From an uncultured Pirellulaceae bacterium (GTDB taxonomy: Bacteria; Planctomycetota; Planctomycetia; Pirellulales; Pirellulaceae), in NCBI GenBank assembly GCA_905480235.1, contig CAJQPP010000078.1, positions 1-64,000 on the forward strand: 64,000 bases of DNA, given 5' to 3'. The notes under the pieces were generated by a model. It did not search any database. It was not told the DNA's origin and worked only from the letters and a program-made list of their open reading frames with translations. Positions 27,954-36,874 of the stretch are shown here, in pieces (position 1 is the stretch's first letter; each line of letters begins with the position of its first letter). The position numbers and the translations under genes are program-made.

Positions 27954-29162
27954 TCAAAATCGATATTCAACGCCCGTGTAAAGCAATAAGCCTTTGCGTA
28001 TCCGAGCGGCTTGAGCGATCGGAACATCGTTTTCGCCCATGGCCATCACGATACCGTCAACGCCGGAAGAAAAATGGCGGATGGCTTTGATGTACCCACG
28101 GTAGGTTGTGCGATCGTGGATCCCATCACCGGTGAATAATTGGGGCGTGTAAGCACCATAATTCAAAACCGTCGTCCAACGCTCGCCGCAGTAATTCAGG
28201 TTCAGGTAATAACCAATGCCGCGAAGACGACCCGCGTCCGTAAATTGATCGCGGTTGTAAATACTGCGGCCCCATGTGATATCCAGAGGATCAAAAAATC
28301 GCCGAAAGCCATACTCGTCGTAAGTCACTTCCCCGGATAAACACCACTTGCCTCGCTGGACCATCATGTCAAAACCAAATTGGTTGTCTCGGTGTTTTTG
28401 GCCTTCCGAACCAATTCCGTCCTGCCATTTCACGGATCCACCAAACACAAACCAATCTGCGTTGATACCGATTCTCGCAATACCGGCCTTGGATGAATTG
28501 GTATCCCGATCTTCCGAACCATTCGTGCATGCCAGCGTCAGGTCCAACAAACCTTTGCGATAGTCCAATTGCACACCCGTCTCGCGCCAGTTAATTACTT
28601 CGGTTCGCAAAAACGGCGCGTCATAAAGCTCGTTCGTGTTGAGAGGAAAATAGAAACGCCCAAACGGTGTCCAACGTTTACCAATCGATATCGACCAAGC
28701 CCCACGGTTGGCTTCGATGTACAATTGATTGATCTCCAAAGGATCAATTTCAAAGCTGCCGCGATGAGACACTCTCTCAGGTGTATCAACAAGAATGTTT
28801 CGATCGAAAGGCTGATTAATAAACAGCTCCGTCTCTAATCCAACATTCCAACCCCCGACCTGACGGAGAATGGCACCACCAATGACACCCTCCACTCCAA
28901 AGGTCTCTTCCTGCCCCGTCCACTCGATGCGTTGATCATTTACGAGGTAGGCTCTTGCTAACCCCGAAAGATAGTAGTCCGTGTTGTTGTGCTGGTTTTG
29001 AAAGAAACAATCCCTCGTCGACTCATAGTACGGAGCAGATGCGGATTCATATTCAAACGACTCGACAGGGATCACCGGAGGCTCTTGTGCAAATACACAA
29101 CCCGTAAAGAAAAGGCTGGCAAGAAAGCAAACCACCCACGTTTTTGAAAGACAAGCGTGCAT
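27954..29162 (-). CDS. Porin-like outer-membrane beta-barrel protein
   Basis: Protein of about 402 aa with a signal peptide (KTWVVCFLASLFFTGCVFA) and a long series of amphipathic strands ending in EYRF, with the C-terminal Phe typical of outer-membrane barrels. Segments such as GVEGVIGGAILRQVGGWNVGLE and RGYIKAIRHFSSGVDGIVMAMG look like barrel strands and turns. The start is uncertain: the ATG at 29162 gives a compact signal peptide, while the track start at 29222 adds 20 residues; neither has a strong ribosome binding site. It ends next to the sulfatase, so it may let oligosaccharides cross the outer membrane, but this is only from context. Confidence 0.65.
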   Translation of the reverse strand: MHACLSKTWVVCFLASLFFTGCVFAQEPPVIPVESFEYESASAPYYESTRDCFFQNQHNNTDYYLSGLARAYLVNDQRIEWTGQEETFGVEGVIGGAILRQVGGWNVGLETELFINQPFDRNILVDTPERVSHRGSFEIDPLEINQLYIEANRGAWSISIGKRWTPFGRFYFPLNTNELYDAPFLRTEVINWRETGVQLDYRKGLLDLTLACTNGSEDRDTNSSKAGIARIGINADWFVFGGSVKWQDGIGSEGQKHRDNQFGFDMMVQRGKWCLSGEVTYDEYGFRRFFDPLDITWGRSIYNRDQFTDAGRLRGIGYYLNLNYCGERWTTVLNYGAYTPQLFTGDGIHDRTTYRGYIKAIRHFSSGVDGIVMAMGENDVPIAQAARIRKGLLLYTGVEYRF

Positions 29163-29763
29163 GACGATATCGCAAACGAATACTTTGACGGAATCTATTA
29201 GATGCAACTTTGCCTCGATCAAAAGAGGATTTCAGATCTTGACGCGTTTGCACTCCTTTCTTCGTCGGTTAACTAAACCACCATTGAAAATTACATCGCC
29301 AGCTCAACCATTACACGCGTTCTGCACACTTAACGCGAACAACCGATTTTACCAAAACAACCGAATCATTGCCGCAAACCCCCAAAATTGGCACAAACCG
29401 CCTGCGATGGAGCGTCATTCCACGCTGTCCCAACCTTGCTGGTAAGACAAATGATAGCAATCTCTTGAGGGCGGATCTTAAGCTCGGCTTCGTTGCCACG
29501 ATGGTTGAAGCCACTCACCGGCGGAGGAAGTCACGAAACTTTCAAACCCGCCAAGAAGCTGAGCTCGCTTGGCTGATGGCTGTCCCATTGCAAGATTACC
29601 GAACCCGCAAAACGCCCCATCAACGGCCGCGAATGTGGCAATTTGCAACCTCCGTCAGATTGTCCTGATTTCAGAAAAGTAACTCTCGCCTGTCCCATCG
29701 GCTTGGTGTAAATTCACTCCTTCGCGAACGCGTTCCCGAAGAGAAAAGCACTGCAAAAGAGAG
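29163..29763. other. Intergenic region with no recognised gene
   Basis: About 600 bases between the divergent porin-like and tpiA genes. The plus-strand ORF 29369-29668 and its minus-strand shadows have no signal peptide, domain or ribosome binding site. No strong promoter, hairpin or repeat could be seen by eye. Confidence 0.4.
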
Positions 29764-30543
29764 ATGATTGTGAGAAACTTGCTGATCGCCGGAAATTGGA
29801 AAATGAACCTTGCACGTGCTTCCAGCATCGAATTGGCTGAGGCATTGGCTGCGCAGCATCCTGGGGATGCTCAGGGTGTGGAAATAGCAGTTTGCCCGCC
29901 TTCCGTATATTTGGACGCCGTGCGGCAAGCCCTTGGTGATTCTGCAGTCCGTTTAGGGGGACAGGACATGTATCCCGCGTCCAATGGGGCATTTACGGGT
30001 GAAATTAGCTCCGCGATGCTCTTGGATCTGGGCTGCCACTACGTCATTTTGGGGCATAGTGAACGGCGTGCCTTGATGGGAGAAACCGACGAGCAGGTCA
30101 ATCGCAAGACCCGAGCCGCATTGGAAAACGGCCTGACACCGATCGTTTGCCTCGGAGAATCGCTGGACCAGAGAGAATCCGGGAAAACTCGCGAGGTCGT
30201 TTCCGGGCAATTTGAGAATTCACTCGCCGGTTTGGACGAGGCAGGGATATCGCGGATTGTGATCGCATATGAGCCCGTTTGGGCGATCGGCACCGGAAAA
30301 GTAGCCACTCCGGAACAGGCAGAAGCTGTCCATGATGACCTTCGCAAAATGCTGGAAAACCGCTACAATACGGAGGTCGCAGAGCGTGTACAACTGCTGT
30401 ACGGCGGCAGTGTAAAGCCGGGCAATGCCGCGGACCTACTGGCCCAACCCAATGTGGACGGAGCCTTGGTCGGCGGAGCCTCTCTGAAGGCCGATGACTT
30501 CAGCGGTATTATTCAAGCGGCCAGCGAGCTTGCCACGCAATAA
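29764..30543 (+). CDS. tpiA: Triosephosphate isomerase
   Basis: Glycolytic enzyme interconverting dihydroxyacetone phosphate and glyceraldehyde 3-phosphate in the cytoplasm. At 259 aa it has the usual length. All key residues are visible: GNWKMN with Lys13, GHSERR with His98, AYEPVWAIGTGK with catalytic Glu170, and the phosphate-binding LYGGSVKPGNA and GALVGGASL. GAGAG precedes the ATG at 29764. It is followed by secG at about 100 nt, the pairing tpiA-secG being common in bacteria. Confidence 0.97.
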   Translation: MIVRNLLIAGNWKMNLARASSIELAEALAAQHPGDAQGVEIAVCPPSVYLDAVRQALGDSAVRLGGQDMYPASNGAFTGEISSAMLLDLGCHYVILGHSERRALMGETDEQVNRKTRAALENGLTPIVCLGESLDQRESGKTREVVSGQFENSLAGLDEAGISRIVIAYEPVWAIGTGKVATPEQAEAVHDDLRKMLENRYNTEVAERVQLLYGGSVKPGNAADLLAQPNVDGALVGGASLKADDFSGIIQAASELATQ

Positions 30544-30639
30544 TAACCGGGCACATTCCCGCTGTGACATACGCAGAACTTAGAGACCATTTTTCGATCG
30601 ATCCCCTTCGATTGGTAACTGTTAAAGAAAAGTAAGAGC

Positions 30640-31257
30640 ATGAACATTGGTTTATTTATTTTGGGCCTGCTGCTGTTTTTTCTCAGCTTGTTCCTCATTC
30701 TGATTGTCCTTGTGCAACGCGGGCGAGGCGGCGGCCTAACCGGAGCCTTGGGTGGAATGGGTGGTCAAAGCGCCTTCGGCGCCAAAGCCGGCGATACGTT
30801 CACGCGGATCACGGTCGTAACGGCCGTGCTGTGGATTTTACTTTCCATGGCCACGATCAAGATTTACAACCCGCCAATGGCCAGCGGTAAATCGGCGAAG
30901 GACGGGATTTCGTCAGGCGAAGCAGTTGATTCGGAAACGACCCCGGATGCCACTCCGAAGCAAGAACCCGTTGCCACGCCTCCGACCACAGACACTAGCG
31001 AAGACGCGACCACTGTCACCGAGGGTGACTCAATCGATGACGTTCTTTTGGGTGACCAAAAAGGTGACTCGACCAAAAAATCAGACACTGATGAAAAAGC
31101 GGACGAGAGCGGGAAACAGGCAACCGACTCGAATGCTGAAGAATCCAGTGGCGAGGGCGAAGGTGCTGATTTGGAAATGAATTCCGACGAGTCCAACGAA
31201 AGCAAACCGGGTACCGGCAAAGAAGACGCAAGCAAAGCGACTAAAAAAGGTAACTAG
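30640..31257 (+). CDS. secG: Preprotein translocase subunit SecG with long acidic tail
   Basis: Membrane subunit of the SecYEG channel. The first 75 residues are typical: a first helix ([24 protein letters not shown]), the conserved [30 protein letters not shown] loop in a single stretch, and a second helix ([15 protein letters not shown]). After that comes a tail of about 125 residues rich in Ser, Thr, Asp, Glu and Lys with no hydrophobic part, so the protein is 205 aa where most SecG proteins are 70-120. The tail would be on one face of the membrane and probably disordered. The gene follows tpiA and precedes yicC by about 60 nt. Confidence 0.92.
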   Translation: MNIGLFILGLLLFFLSLFLILIVLVQRGRGGGLTGALGGMGGQSAFGAKAGDTFTRITVVTAVLWILLSMATIKIYNPPMASGKSAKDGISSGEAVDSETTPDATPKQEPVATPPTTDTSEDATTVTEGDSIDDVLLGDQKGDSTKKSDTDEKADESGKQATDSNAEESSGEGEGADLEMNSDESNESKPGTGKEDASKATKKGN

Positions 31258-31320
31258 CGGAATCCTTCTGCCCATTCGTCCCTGACCTCTTTTCTCAAAT
31301 TCTTTTTGGAGACCCCGTCC

Positions 31321-32193
31321 ATGCTGACCAGCATGACCGGTCACGGCCAAGCCCATCAAACGGCAGACGGAGTCCAGGTTTGGGCAGAGGTCCGCGCCGT
31401 CAATAATCGATATCTCAAGGTCTCCTTTAGCTACGCCGATCGCATCGCCGAACTAGAGTCGGATGCGAAATCACTCGTGCAAAAATACATTCGCCGCGGT
31501 TCCGTCCATTTAAGCCTCGAAGTTCAGCGCGAGAAAAACACCCCCCATTACCGACTCAATACCGATTTGCTGCAGGTACTGCTGGAGCAATTGCGTTCCA
31601 TCGATAGCTCGGCCCAAGTCGATTCTTTGCTGGGCTTGCCTGGAATTGTCGAAGATGCAGGGCATCGCGATAACCGTGGAGAGAGCAGTGATGAATCCCA
31701 ATTGTTGCTGTCCACGATCGAAGAGGCACTTAAGCGGCTGGTTCAAATGCGGGAAAAAGAGGGTACATCAGCCGCCAACGACTTGCTGGTCAATTGCGGT
31801 GAAATTCAAAAACACTTGCTCGCCATCGAATCTAGGGCCCCGGAAGTTGCGAAAGATTACTCGCGGCGACTGACCGAACGAATCAACAAGATGCTCGCGG
31901 AGCACGAAGTCGCCATTCAACCCGCCGATGTGATCCGCGAAGTCGGCATTTTCGCCGACAAATGCGACATTTCCGAGGAAACGGTTCGCTTGCAAACGCA
32001 TATTGATCAATTCACTGAGATCATTAACTCTGGCCAAGGCGATGGACGCAAACTAGAATTTCTGTCACAGGAAATGTTACGGGAAACGAACACAATCGGC
32101 TCCAAGGCAAATGATTCACAGATTGCCCAAAACGTCGTGGAAATAAAGACGGCCATTGATCGCATCCGGGAGATGACGCAAAACGTCGAGTGA
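31321..32193 (+). CDS. yicC: YicC family endoribonuclease
   Basis: Cytoplasmic protein of 290 aa matching the YicC family, shown in E. coli to be an endoribonuclease. The N-terminal MLTSMTGHGQAH matches the family opening, VRAVNNRYLKVSF follows, and the C-terminal DUF1732-type end has GRKLEFLSQEMLRETNTIGSKANDSQIAQ. The ATG at 31321 is chosen to match the family N-terminus; GGAG lies 12 nt upstream. The next gene, gmk, starts 13 nt after its stop, the yicC-gmk order found widely. Confidence 0.95.
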   Translation: MLTSMTGHGQAHQTADGVQVWAEVRAVNNRYLKVSFSYADRIAELESDAKSLVQKYIRRGSVHLSLEVQREKNTPHYRLNTDLLQVLLEQLRSIDSSAQVDSLLGLPGIVEDAGHRDNRGESSDESQLLLSTIEEALKRLVQMREKEGTSAANDLLVNCGEIQKHLLAIESRAPEVAKDYSRRLTERINKMLAEHEVAIQPADVIREVGIFADKCDISEETVRLQTHIDQFTEIINSGQGDGRKLEFLSQEMLRETNTIGSKANDSQIAQNVVEIKTAIDRIREMTQNVE

Positions 32194-32206
32194 TGCGACG
32201 CGAACC

Positions 32207-32806
32207 ATGAACTCACCTTATTCCGGACAATTGATTATCATTTCGGGGCCCTCGGGCGTCGGCAAGTCATCGGTGGTGCGTGAATTGTTAAGTTCTTGTC
32301 AACTCCCTTTGGAATTGAGTGTTTCCGCAACCACGCGGGAACCTCGGATTAATGAGGTTGATGGGGTGCATTACCACTTCATTTCCCTGGAAGAATTCAT
32401 CACCAAGAAACAGAACGATGAGTTCCTTGAGTGTGCCGAGGTTTTTGGAATCGGCCACTGGTACGGCACTCTCGAGAAACCGGTTCGGGAACGTCTCGAG
32501 AAAGGCAAGTTCGTCGTTCTGGAGATTGATGTCGAGGGCGCCATGATGGTTTTGGAGCGATTTCCAAAAGCCACTTCGATTTTCATCCACCCGGGTGATT
32601 TAGTCGAGCTTGAGAAAAGACTCAGAGGACGTGAAACAGAAAAAGAAGAACAGATTCAAAGAAGGATCGCGGTTGCTGCCAAGGAACTGGAAATGGCGCA
32701 TCACTACCAACACATTGTCAGAAACGAAGAAATCCAGGCGACCGCTGCTAACATCTGCGGCCTACTGAATCAAACTGGAGAAGAAAAAACATGTACGACG
32801 AATTGA
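32207..32806 (+). CDS. gmk: Guanylate kinase
   Basis: Cytoplasmic enzyme that phosphorylates GMP to GDP with ATP. At 199 aa it is of normal length, with the P-loop GPSGVGKSS at residues 14-22, the GMP-binding [10 protein letters not shown] and DGVHYHF segments, and the lid region [16 protein letters not shown]. The stop overlaps the next gene by 16 nt, so translation of rpoZ is coupled to it. Confidence 0.97.
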   Translation: MNSPYSGQLIIISGPSGVGKSSVVRELLSSCQLPLELSVSATTREPRINEVDGVHYHFISLEEFITKKQNDEFLECAEVFGIGHWYGTLEKPVRERLEKGKFVVLEIDVEGAMMVLERFPKATSIFIHPGDLVELEKRLRGRETEKEEQIQRRIAVAAKELEMAHHYQHIVRNEEIQATAANICGLLNQTGEEKTCTTN

Positions 32807-33054
32807 AAGAAGAAGAAATTGTAAACTTGGTTGGCGGTCGCTTTAAGCTTTCGACGCTAATCCAAAAGAGACTTGTCCAGTTGAATCAGGGAGCAAACCC
32901 CCTCATCGATACCACTCTGAATGACAAGATGGAGATCGTTTTACAGGAAATTCGAGCTGGAAAGATCCGCTTGGATATGTCTGACAATGTCCAGATCGTA
33001 GATGAGGTACCCGATTTTGGTGCCGCTCCTGAACTCGATCTGGAAAACCTCTAA
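32791..33054 (+). CDS. rpoZ: RNA polymerase omega subunit
   Basis: Small protein of 87 aa. [25 protein letters not shown] matches the conserved helix of omega (GNRFDLVLVAARRARQL type), and [16 protein letters not shown] matches its second block. The position after gmk, overlapping it by 16 nt, is the usual place for rpoZ. The MAR opening of enterobacterial omega is replaced by a more acidic MYDELKEEE, so similarity is modest; context adds most of the confidence. Confidence 0.85.
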   Translation: MYDELKEEEIVNLVGGRFKLSTLIQKRLVQLNQGANPLIDTTLNDKMEIVLQEIRAGKIRLDMSDNVQIVDEVPDFGAAPELDLENL

Positions 33055-33535
33055 GCCGATTGACCACACACCAAAGAACCATTAACCGGAGATTTCCATC
33101 TCCGGTTTTTTTCGTTTAAACATGCTGACGATTCCCCGTCTCCGCTGCCCGAGCGGGCCCAACCCCTGATCCATATCAGAGGTGTCACTTCTTTTCCTCG
33201 GGACGCCTTAAGCAGCCAATTGCCGCTGCCTATCTTTCTTGACGAGCAGTGAATTTCCCACCCTGCGGCAACGCGTGAAGGCCACACCGATCTACCGCGA
33301 TGATCGGCAGCCTGGGCATTTCCCGCAGAATGACAACCGCCTCGGATCGGGTTGTATCGATTGCCCCAATCAAAGCGGATACGGCGCCCCGGCAAGCACG
33401 AGGATTCTATCCTGTTAGGAAATTTGTTCCAACGGACGCTGAACCAAGTTGTACCTTTCAACGATCGATCTATTTACCCGAAATCGGCCGGGAAATTTCC
33501 CAGTTACGCTATCCATTGATTCAGGAATCAGGAAC
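33055..33535. other. Intergenic region between rpoZ and the chemosensory cluster
   Basis: About 480 bases. It starts with the terminator at 33084. The minus-strand ORF 33051-33461 runs across that terminator and has no recognisable domain. The promoter of the chemosensory genes should be here, but I see no strong -35/-10 pair. Confidence 0.4.
33084..33113 (+). terminator. Rho-independent terminator after rpoZ
   Basis: AACCGGAGAT-TTCC-ATCTCCGGTT, a perfect 10-bp stem, followed by a T-run. It lies 30 bases after the rpoZ stop. Confidence 0.93.
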
Positions 33536-35458
33536 ATGAATTCCGCACAGTCTCATCCAGCGCTTACCAAAGCAGCCCATGCCATTGTTACCGACAATCG
33601 CGCTGAAACTCAACTCAACACTGAACTGTTCCTGGCTGAACACTCAGATCATGTCGCCGGTTTATTATTCCGAGCATGGACCGCATCCTCGCTCGATACC
33701 GCTTACTACTGCCTGCAGCGAGCGCTCGAACTAGAGCCCGGTAATTTGGTTGCCAAAGCCGGCATGAACTGGATGCAAGGCGTTTGGACCCTCGCGCATC
33801 AACAAATTGAATTTGACAGACGGGAGCGAGACAAAATCTCGCAAGAGCGACTCCAACAGGAACTGCTAGAGCAGGAGCGTATCGAGCAAGCAGCTCAATT
33901 GGAACAAGAAAGGCAACAAAAAGAGTGGGAGCGAAAGGAACGCGAGCGTTTGGAGCAAGCACAGCTTGAGCAAGAACGGCTTGAGCAGCAACAACGCGAA
34001 AGAGAGCGACTGGAACAACAATTCTTGGAACAGCAACGCCTGGAACAACAACGCCTGGAACAACAACGCCTGGAACAACAACGCCTGGAACAACAACGCC
34101 TAGAACAACAACGCCTAGAACAACAACGCCTAGAACAACAACGCCTAGAACAACAACGCTTGGAGCAAGAACGCTTGGAGCAAGAACGCTTGGAGCAAGA
34201 ACGCCTGGAACAAGCACAACTCGAACAAGCACAACTCGAACAAGAACGCCTCGAACAAGAACGCCTCGAACAAGCACGACTTGAACAAGCACAACTCGAA
34301 CAAGCACAACTCGAACAAGCACAACTCGAACAAGAACGCCTCGAACAAGAACGCCTCGAACAAGAACGCCTCGAACAAGAACGCCTCGAGCAAGAACGCC
34401 TCGAGCAAGAACGCCTCGAGCAAGAACGCCTCGAACAAGAACGCCTCGAACAAGCACGCCTCGAGCAAGCACGCCTTGAGCAATCAAATTTACAGCATCA
34501 ACTCTTTGAACAACAACTGCTCGAGCAATGTCGCCTCCAACAAGAGCAACAAAAATCGGAGGAACAGGTCCAGCCGGACCTAGACCCCGCGCCCTTGATC
34601 CTCGACGTATCCGACTCGAATCCTAAAACCCCGATTTTGGATGCGTCCCAAGAATCAAACGCGGAAGCCGATCTCTCTGGCGAAGCGGGTTCTTTGAGAA
34701 TCTTTTGTTCTGATGAAGAAGACATCGCGGAGGAACAGGAGATAGCAGTCCGGGACTCGATTGAAGATCAACCAGAGGCCCAAGATCAACCAGCAGCTAC
34801 GGATGGCGAGGAAAACCATGACGCCAACCACGCGAAGATCGAAAAATTCTGGGCAAAAATGCCGCAGCTAGACATTCCGGAACTGGCAGGTGAACAAGAG
34901 AGTCTTTCACCAGAGGAACCGTCCGAGCCGGTGGCGGAAAGCCAACTGCAAGATTTTGTTAGATCATTGGCACAAGAGGTACGTGACGAGGTTACTCCCC
35001 TTGCCGCGAAAAACCCTCCGTTCCTCAACGCTGAGGTCAGCCCCAGAAAAACAAACCACTTGGGTGCCAACTCTGACATCCGCAAACCATTAATCTTGGC
35101 GGTTGATGACAGTCCCACGATACGCAAGTTGGTGACGATCACATTGAGCGAAAAGGGCCATGACGTGGTCACCGCTCCGGATGGTGTGGAAGCGCTCAAG
35201 CTCTTGGCAGAGCGTTTGCCTGACTTGATTCTCTTGGACATCAACATGCCCCGTCTCAGCGGCTACAAGCTATGCAACTTCCTGAAAAAACACGAAAGAA
35301 CAGCTCACATCCCCGTCATCATGTTATCTGGAAATGACGGTGTCATCGACAAGATGCGAGGCAAGATCAAGGGCTGCGATGCTTTTATTGGAAAACCGTT
35401 CGCTCCGGAAGATTTGGTGAAAACGGTTAACCAGCATCTGCAATATCAAACTTCCTAA
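33536..35458 (+). CDS. Response regulator with long pentapeptide-repeat region and C-terminal receiver domain
   Basis: Protein of 640 aa; ATG 33536 has AGGAA 8 nt upstream. Residues 1-85 are helical with a TPR-like segment ([20 protein letters not shown]). Residues about 105-330 are Gln/Glu/Leu/Arg-rich, including about 31 five-residue units of the type [15 protein letters not shown] encoded by 15-bp repeats. A low-complexity acidic region follows, then a receiver domain at about 517-640: [12 protein letters not shown] (acidic pocket), LILLDINMP with the phospho-acceptor Asp, VIMLSGNDG and FIGKPFAP with the conserved Lys. It opens the chemosensory cluster, in the position held by PilG-like regulators in type IV pilus systems. 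The repeat region probably acts as a long spacer or oligomerisation rod. Confidence 0.85.
   Translation: MNSAQSHPALTKAAHAIVTDNRAETQLNTELFLAEHSDHVAGLLFRAWTASSLDTAYYCLQRALELEPGNLVAKAGMNWMQGVWTLAHQQIEFDRRERDKISQERLQQELLEQERIEQAAQLEQERQQKEWERKERERLEQAQLEQERLEQQQRERERLEQQFLEQQRLEQQRLEQQRLEQQRLEQQRLEQQRLEQQRLEQQRLEQQRLEQERLEQERLEQERLEQAQLEQAQLEQERLEQERLEQARLEQAQLEQAQLEQAQLEQERLEQERLEQERLEQERLEQERLEQERLEQERLEQERLEQARLEQARLEQSNLQHQLFEQQLLEQCRLQQEQQKSEEQVQPDLDPAPLILDVSDSNPKTPILDASQESNAEADLSGEAGSLRIFCSDEEDIAEEQEIAVRDSIEDQPEAQDQPAATDGEENHDANHAKIEKFWAKMPQLDIPELAGEQESLSPEEPSEPVAESQLQDFVRSLAQEVRDEVTPLAAKNPPFLNAEVSPRKTNHLGANSDIRKPLILAVDDSPTIRKLVTITLSEKGHDVVTAPDGVEALKLLAERLPDLILLDINMPRLSGYKLCNFLKKHERTAHIPVIMLSGNDGVIDKMRGKIKGCDAFIGKPFAPEDLVKTVNQHLQYQTS
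34021..34485 (+). repeat. Tandem 15-bp coding minisatellite (pentapeptide repeat)
   Basis: About 31 head-to-tail units related to CTGGAACAACAACGC, in blocks of near-identical variants (CTGGAACAACAACGC, CTCGAACAAGAACGC, CTCGAACAAGCACAA). Units are multiples of three, so changes in copy number keep the frame. Confidence 0.93.
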
Positions 35459-35496
35459 ACACGCAACACCATCCCGTCTCTAATAGAGTTTCCGTC

Positions 35497-36051
35497 ATGA
35501 ATAAATCAACGACGCCCCGCCTCGCTGAAAATGCCAAAGCCGCAGGATTGTTGCTGGAAAGAACCGATGCTGCGATTACCTGGTCGATTGATAAGGCCAC
35601 GTTGGGTATGTCATGTATCGAGTTAATCGGTCAACTGGAAAATGTGTTTGCTAAGGCGCACGAACAATCTCAAGTCGATTACATCGACGAATCGGGTGGG
35701 ACCGCCAGAAAAATGCTGGCATTACTAAACGATTTTGCCAACAACTACCTCAGTGGAAATGCTGCCCGTCAAGCTGATGAGGAAATCGAAAAAGCTGCGC
35801 TGTGCAGTCATGCTTACGATGAGGTGTTAAAAACTCGCCCCTTCAGTAACGCTCTAATGCGAGCTTTTTGGAAAGCAGAAGAGACGCCAGATATATCCGC
35901 GGCTCATCTAAAACTGGGAGACAATCTGGTACGCGCGACGGCTGCCACTCTCTACCACGCCATCATGATTCTGGGAATCGATTCGGACCTCGGGCATGAG
36001 ATCGATCAAAGCACGGTCATTTTCGTTACTGAACTGAACCAATCGTGGTAA
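35497..36051 (+). CDS. Hypothetical protein, 184 aa, in chemosensory cluster
   Basis: Soluble, mainly helical protein without a signal peptide, membrane helix or receiver-type Asp pair. Visible parts are GTARKMLALLNDFANNYLSG, ALMRAFWKAEETPD and ATLYHAIMILGIDSDLGHEIDQS. I do not recognise the family. It lies between the receiver protein and CheW, so it may be a dedicated partner of one of them. The ATG at 35497 follows the previous stop by 38 nt. Confidence 0.65.
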   Translation: MNKSTTPRLAENAKAAGLLLERTDAAITWSIDKATLGMSCIELIGQLENVFAKAHEQSQVDYIDESGGTARKMLALLNDFANNYLSGNAARQADEEIEKAALCSHAYDEVLKTRPFSNALMRAFWKAEETPDISAAHLKLGDNLVRATAATLYHAIMILGIDSDLGHEIDQSTVIFVTELNQSW

Positions 36052-36097
36052 TTCCCTACGCTTGATTCGGTCCACAGATCCGGAAGGAACGAGACCT

Positions 36098-36817
36098 GTG
36101 ATAGAAAACACCCCTGGTTCACAAAACCCCCATGAATCCGACCCTGCCCATCTCGCTCAGGCTATGGCGACGTTCGGTGATGAACTGAGAGAATTGCTGG
36201 AGCATGAAGAGGCGTCGCAGGAGAGCAACTCAATTGCTCACCCCGACCCGACTGCTATCGATCCCTTCGAACAACTCCTGCAACGCTACGGCAATCGTCT
36301 TAACGATGATTCGAGCTTAGCCTATGCAGGTTCCATCGCCTTGGCCTGTCGCGAAGCGGCATCCACAGAGCAATTTAATGATTCACGTCATATCATTTTC
36401 GTGCTTGGCAAGCAACGATTTGCTTTGCCCCTGACGACTATCAAAGAGGTGGCCAATCCACCCAGCATCACGCGTCTCCCAAGAACCAGTGATTGGTTGC
36501 AGGGAATCGTCGTGCTACGTGGGCAAATCGTGTCTGTTACCGACCTCGCCATGTTATTTCAAATCGACACCGACAGAACTTCCTCCGGGAAATTGGTGGT
36601 CGTCCGTAGTCAACAACATGACGCAACCACCGCCCTGATTGTCGACCGAATACACGGCATTCGCACCGTGACACCCGAATCGATATCCCCTCCACCGTCG
36701 GGCCTAGCCGCTTGTACGTTTGTGAGCGGAATCGCCAGTATTGAGGACGTAAACGTAGTGCTATTGGATCCGCACCAATTATTCGCCTCCGCGGAACTCG
36801 CCACCTATATGAACTAG
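36098..36817 (+). CDS. CheW-like scaffold protein
   Basis: Protein of 239 aa linking a chemoreceptor to a CheA kinase. The GTG at 36098 has GGAAGGA about 9 nt upstream and is preferred over the TTG at 36062. The first 90 residues are an acidic extension (ELRELLEHEEASQESNS). The CheW domain covers about 95-230: HIIFVLGKQRFALPLTTIKEV, GIVVLRGQIVSVTDLA, LIVDRIHGIRTV and VVLLDPHQLF, all standard. The N-terminal extension is unusual; many CheW proteins start directly with the domain. It precedes the receptor gene by 57 nt. Confidence 0.9.
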   Translation: MIENTPGSQNPHESDPAHLAQAMATFGDELRELLEHEEASQESNSIAHPDPTAIDPFEQLLQRYGNRLNDDSSLAYAGSIALACREAASTEQFNDSRHIIFVLGKQRFALPLTTIKEVANPPSITRLPRTSDWLQGIVVLRGQIVSVTDLAMLFQIDTDRTSSGKLVVVRSQQHDATTALIVDRIHGIRTVTPESISPPPSGLAACTFVSGIASIEDVNVVLLDPHQLFASAELATYMN

Positions 36818-36874
36818 CTTCCACGCTGGTAGCGGCCTCGATCAACCGCCACCCCAGCCCAGTTATTTAAAGCC

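Noticed and set aside
29369-29668. 99-aa plus-strand ORF before tpiA
   Set aside because: Arg/Pro/Thr-rich composition without a start signal or domain; typical of non-coding DNA with few stops.
33615-34487. 290-aa minus-strand ORF with [11 protein letters not shown] repeats, and other ORFs over the repeat region
   Set aside because: They are frame shadows of the 15-bp tandem repeat inside the response regulator gene; no ribosome binding site and no domain.
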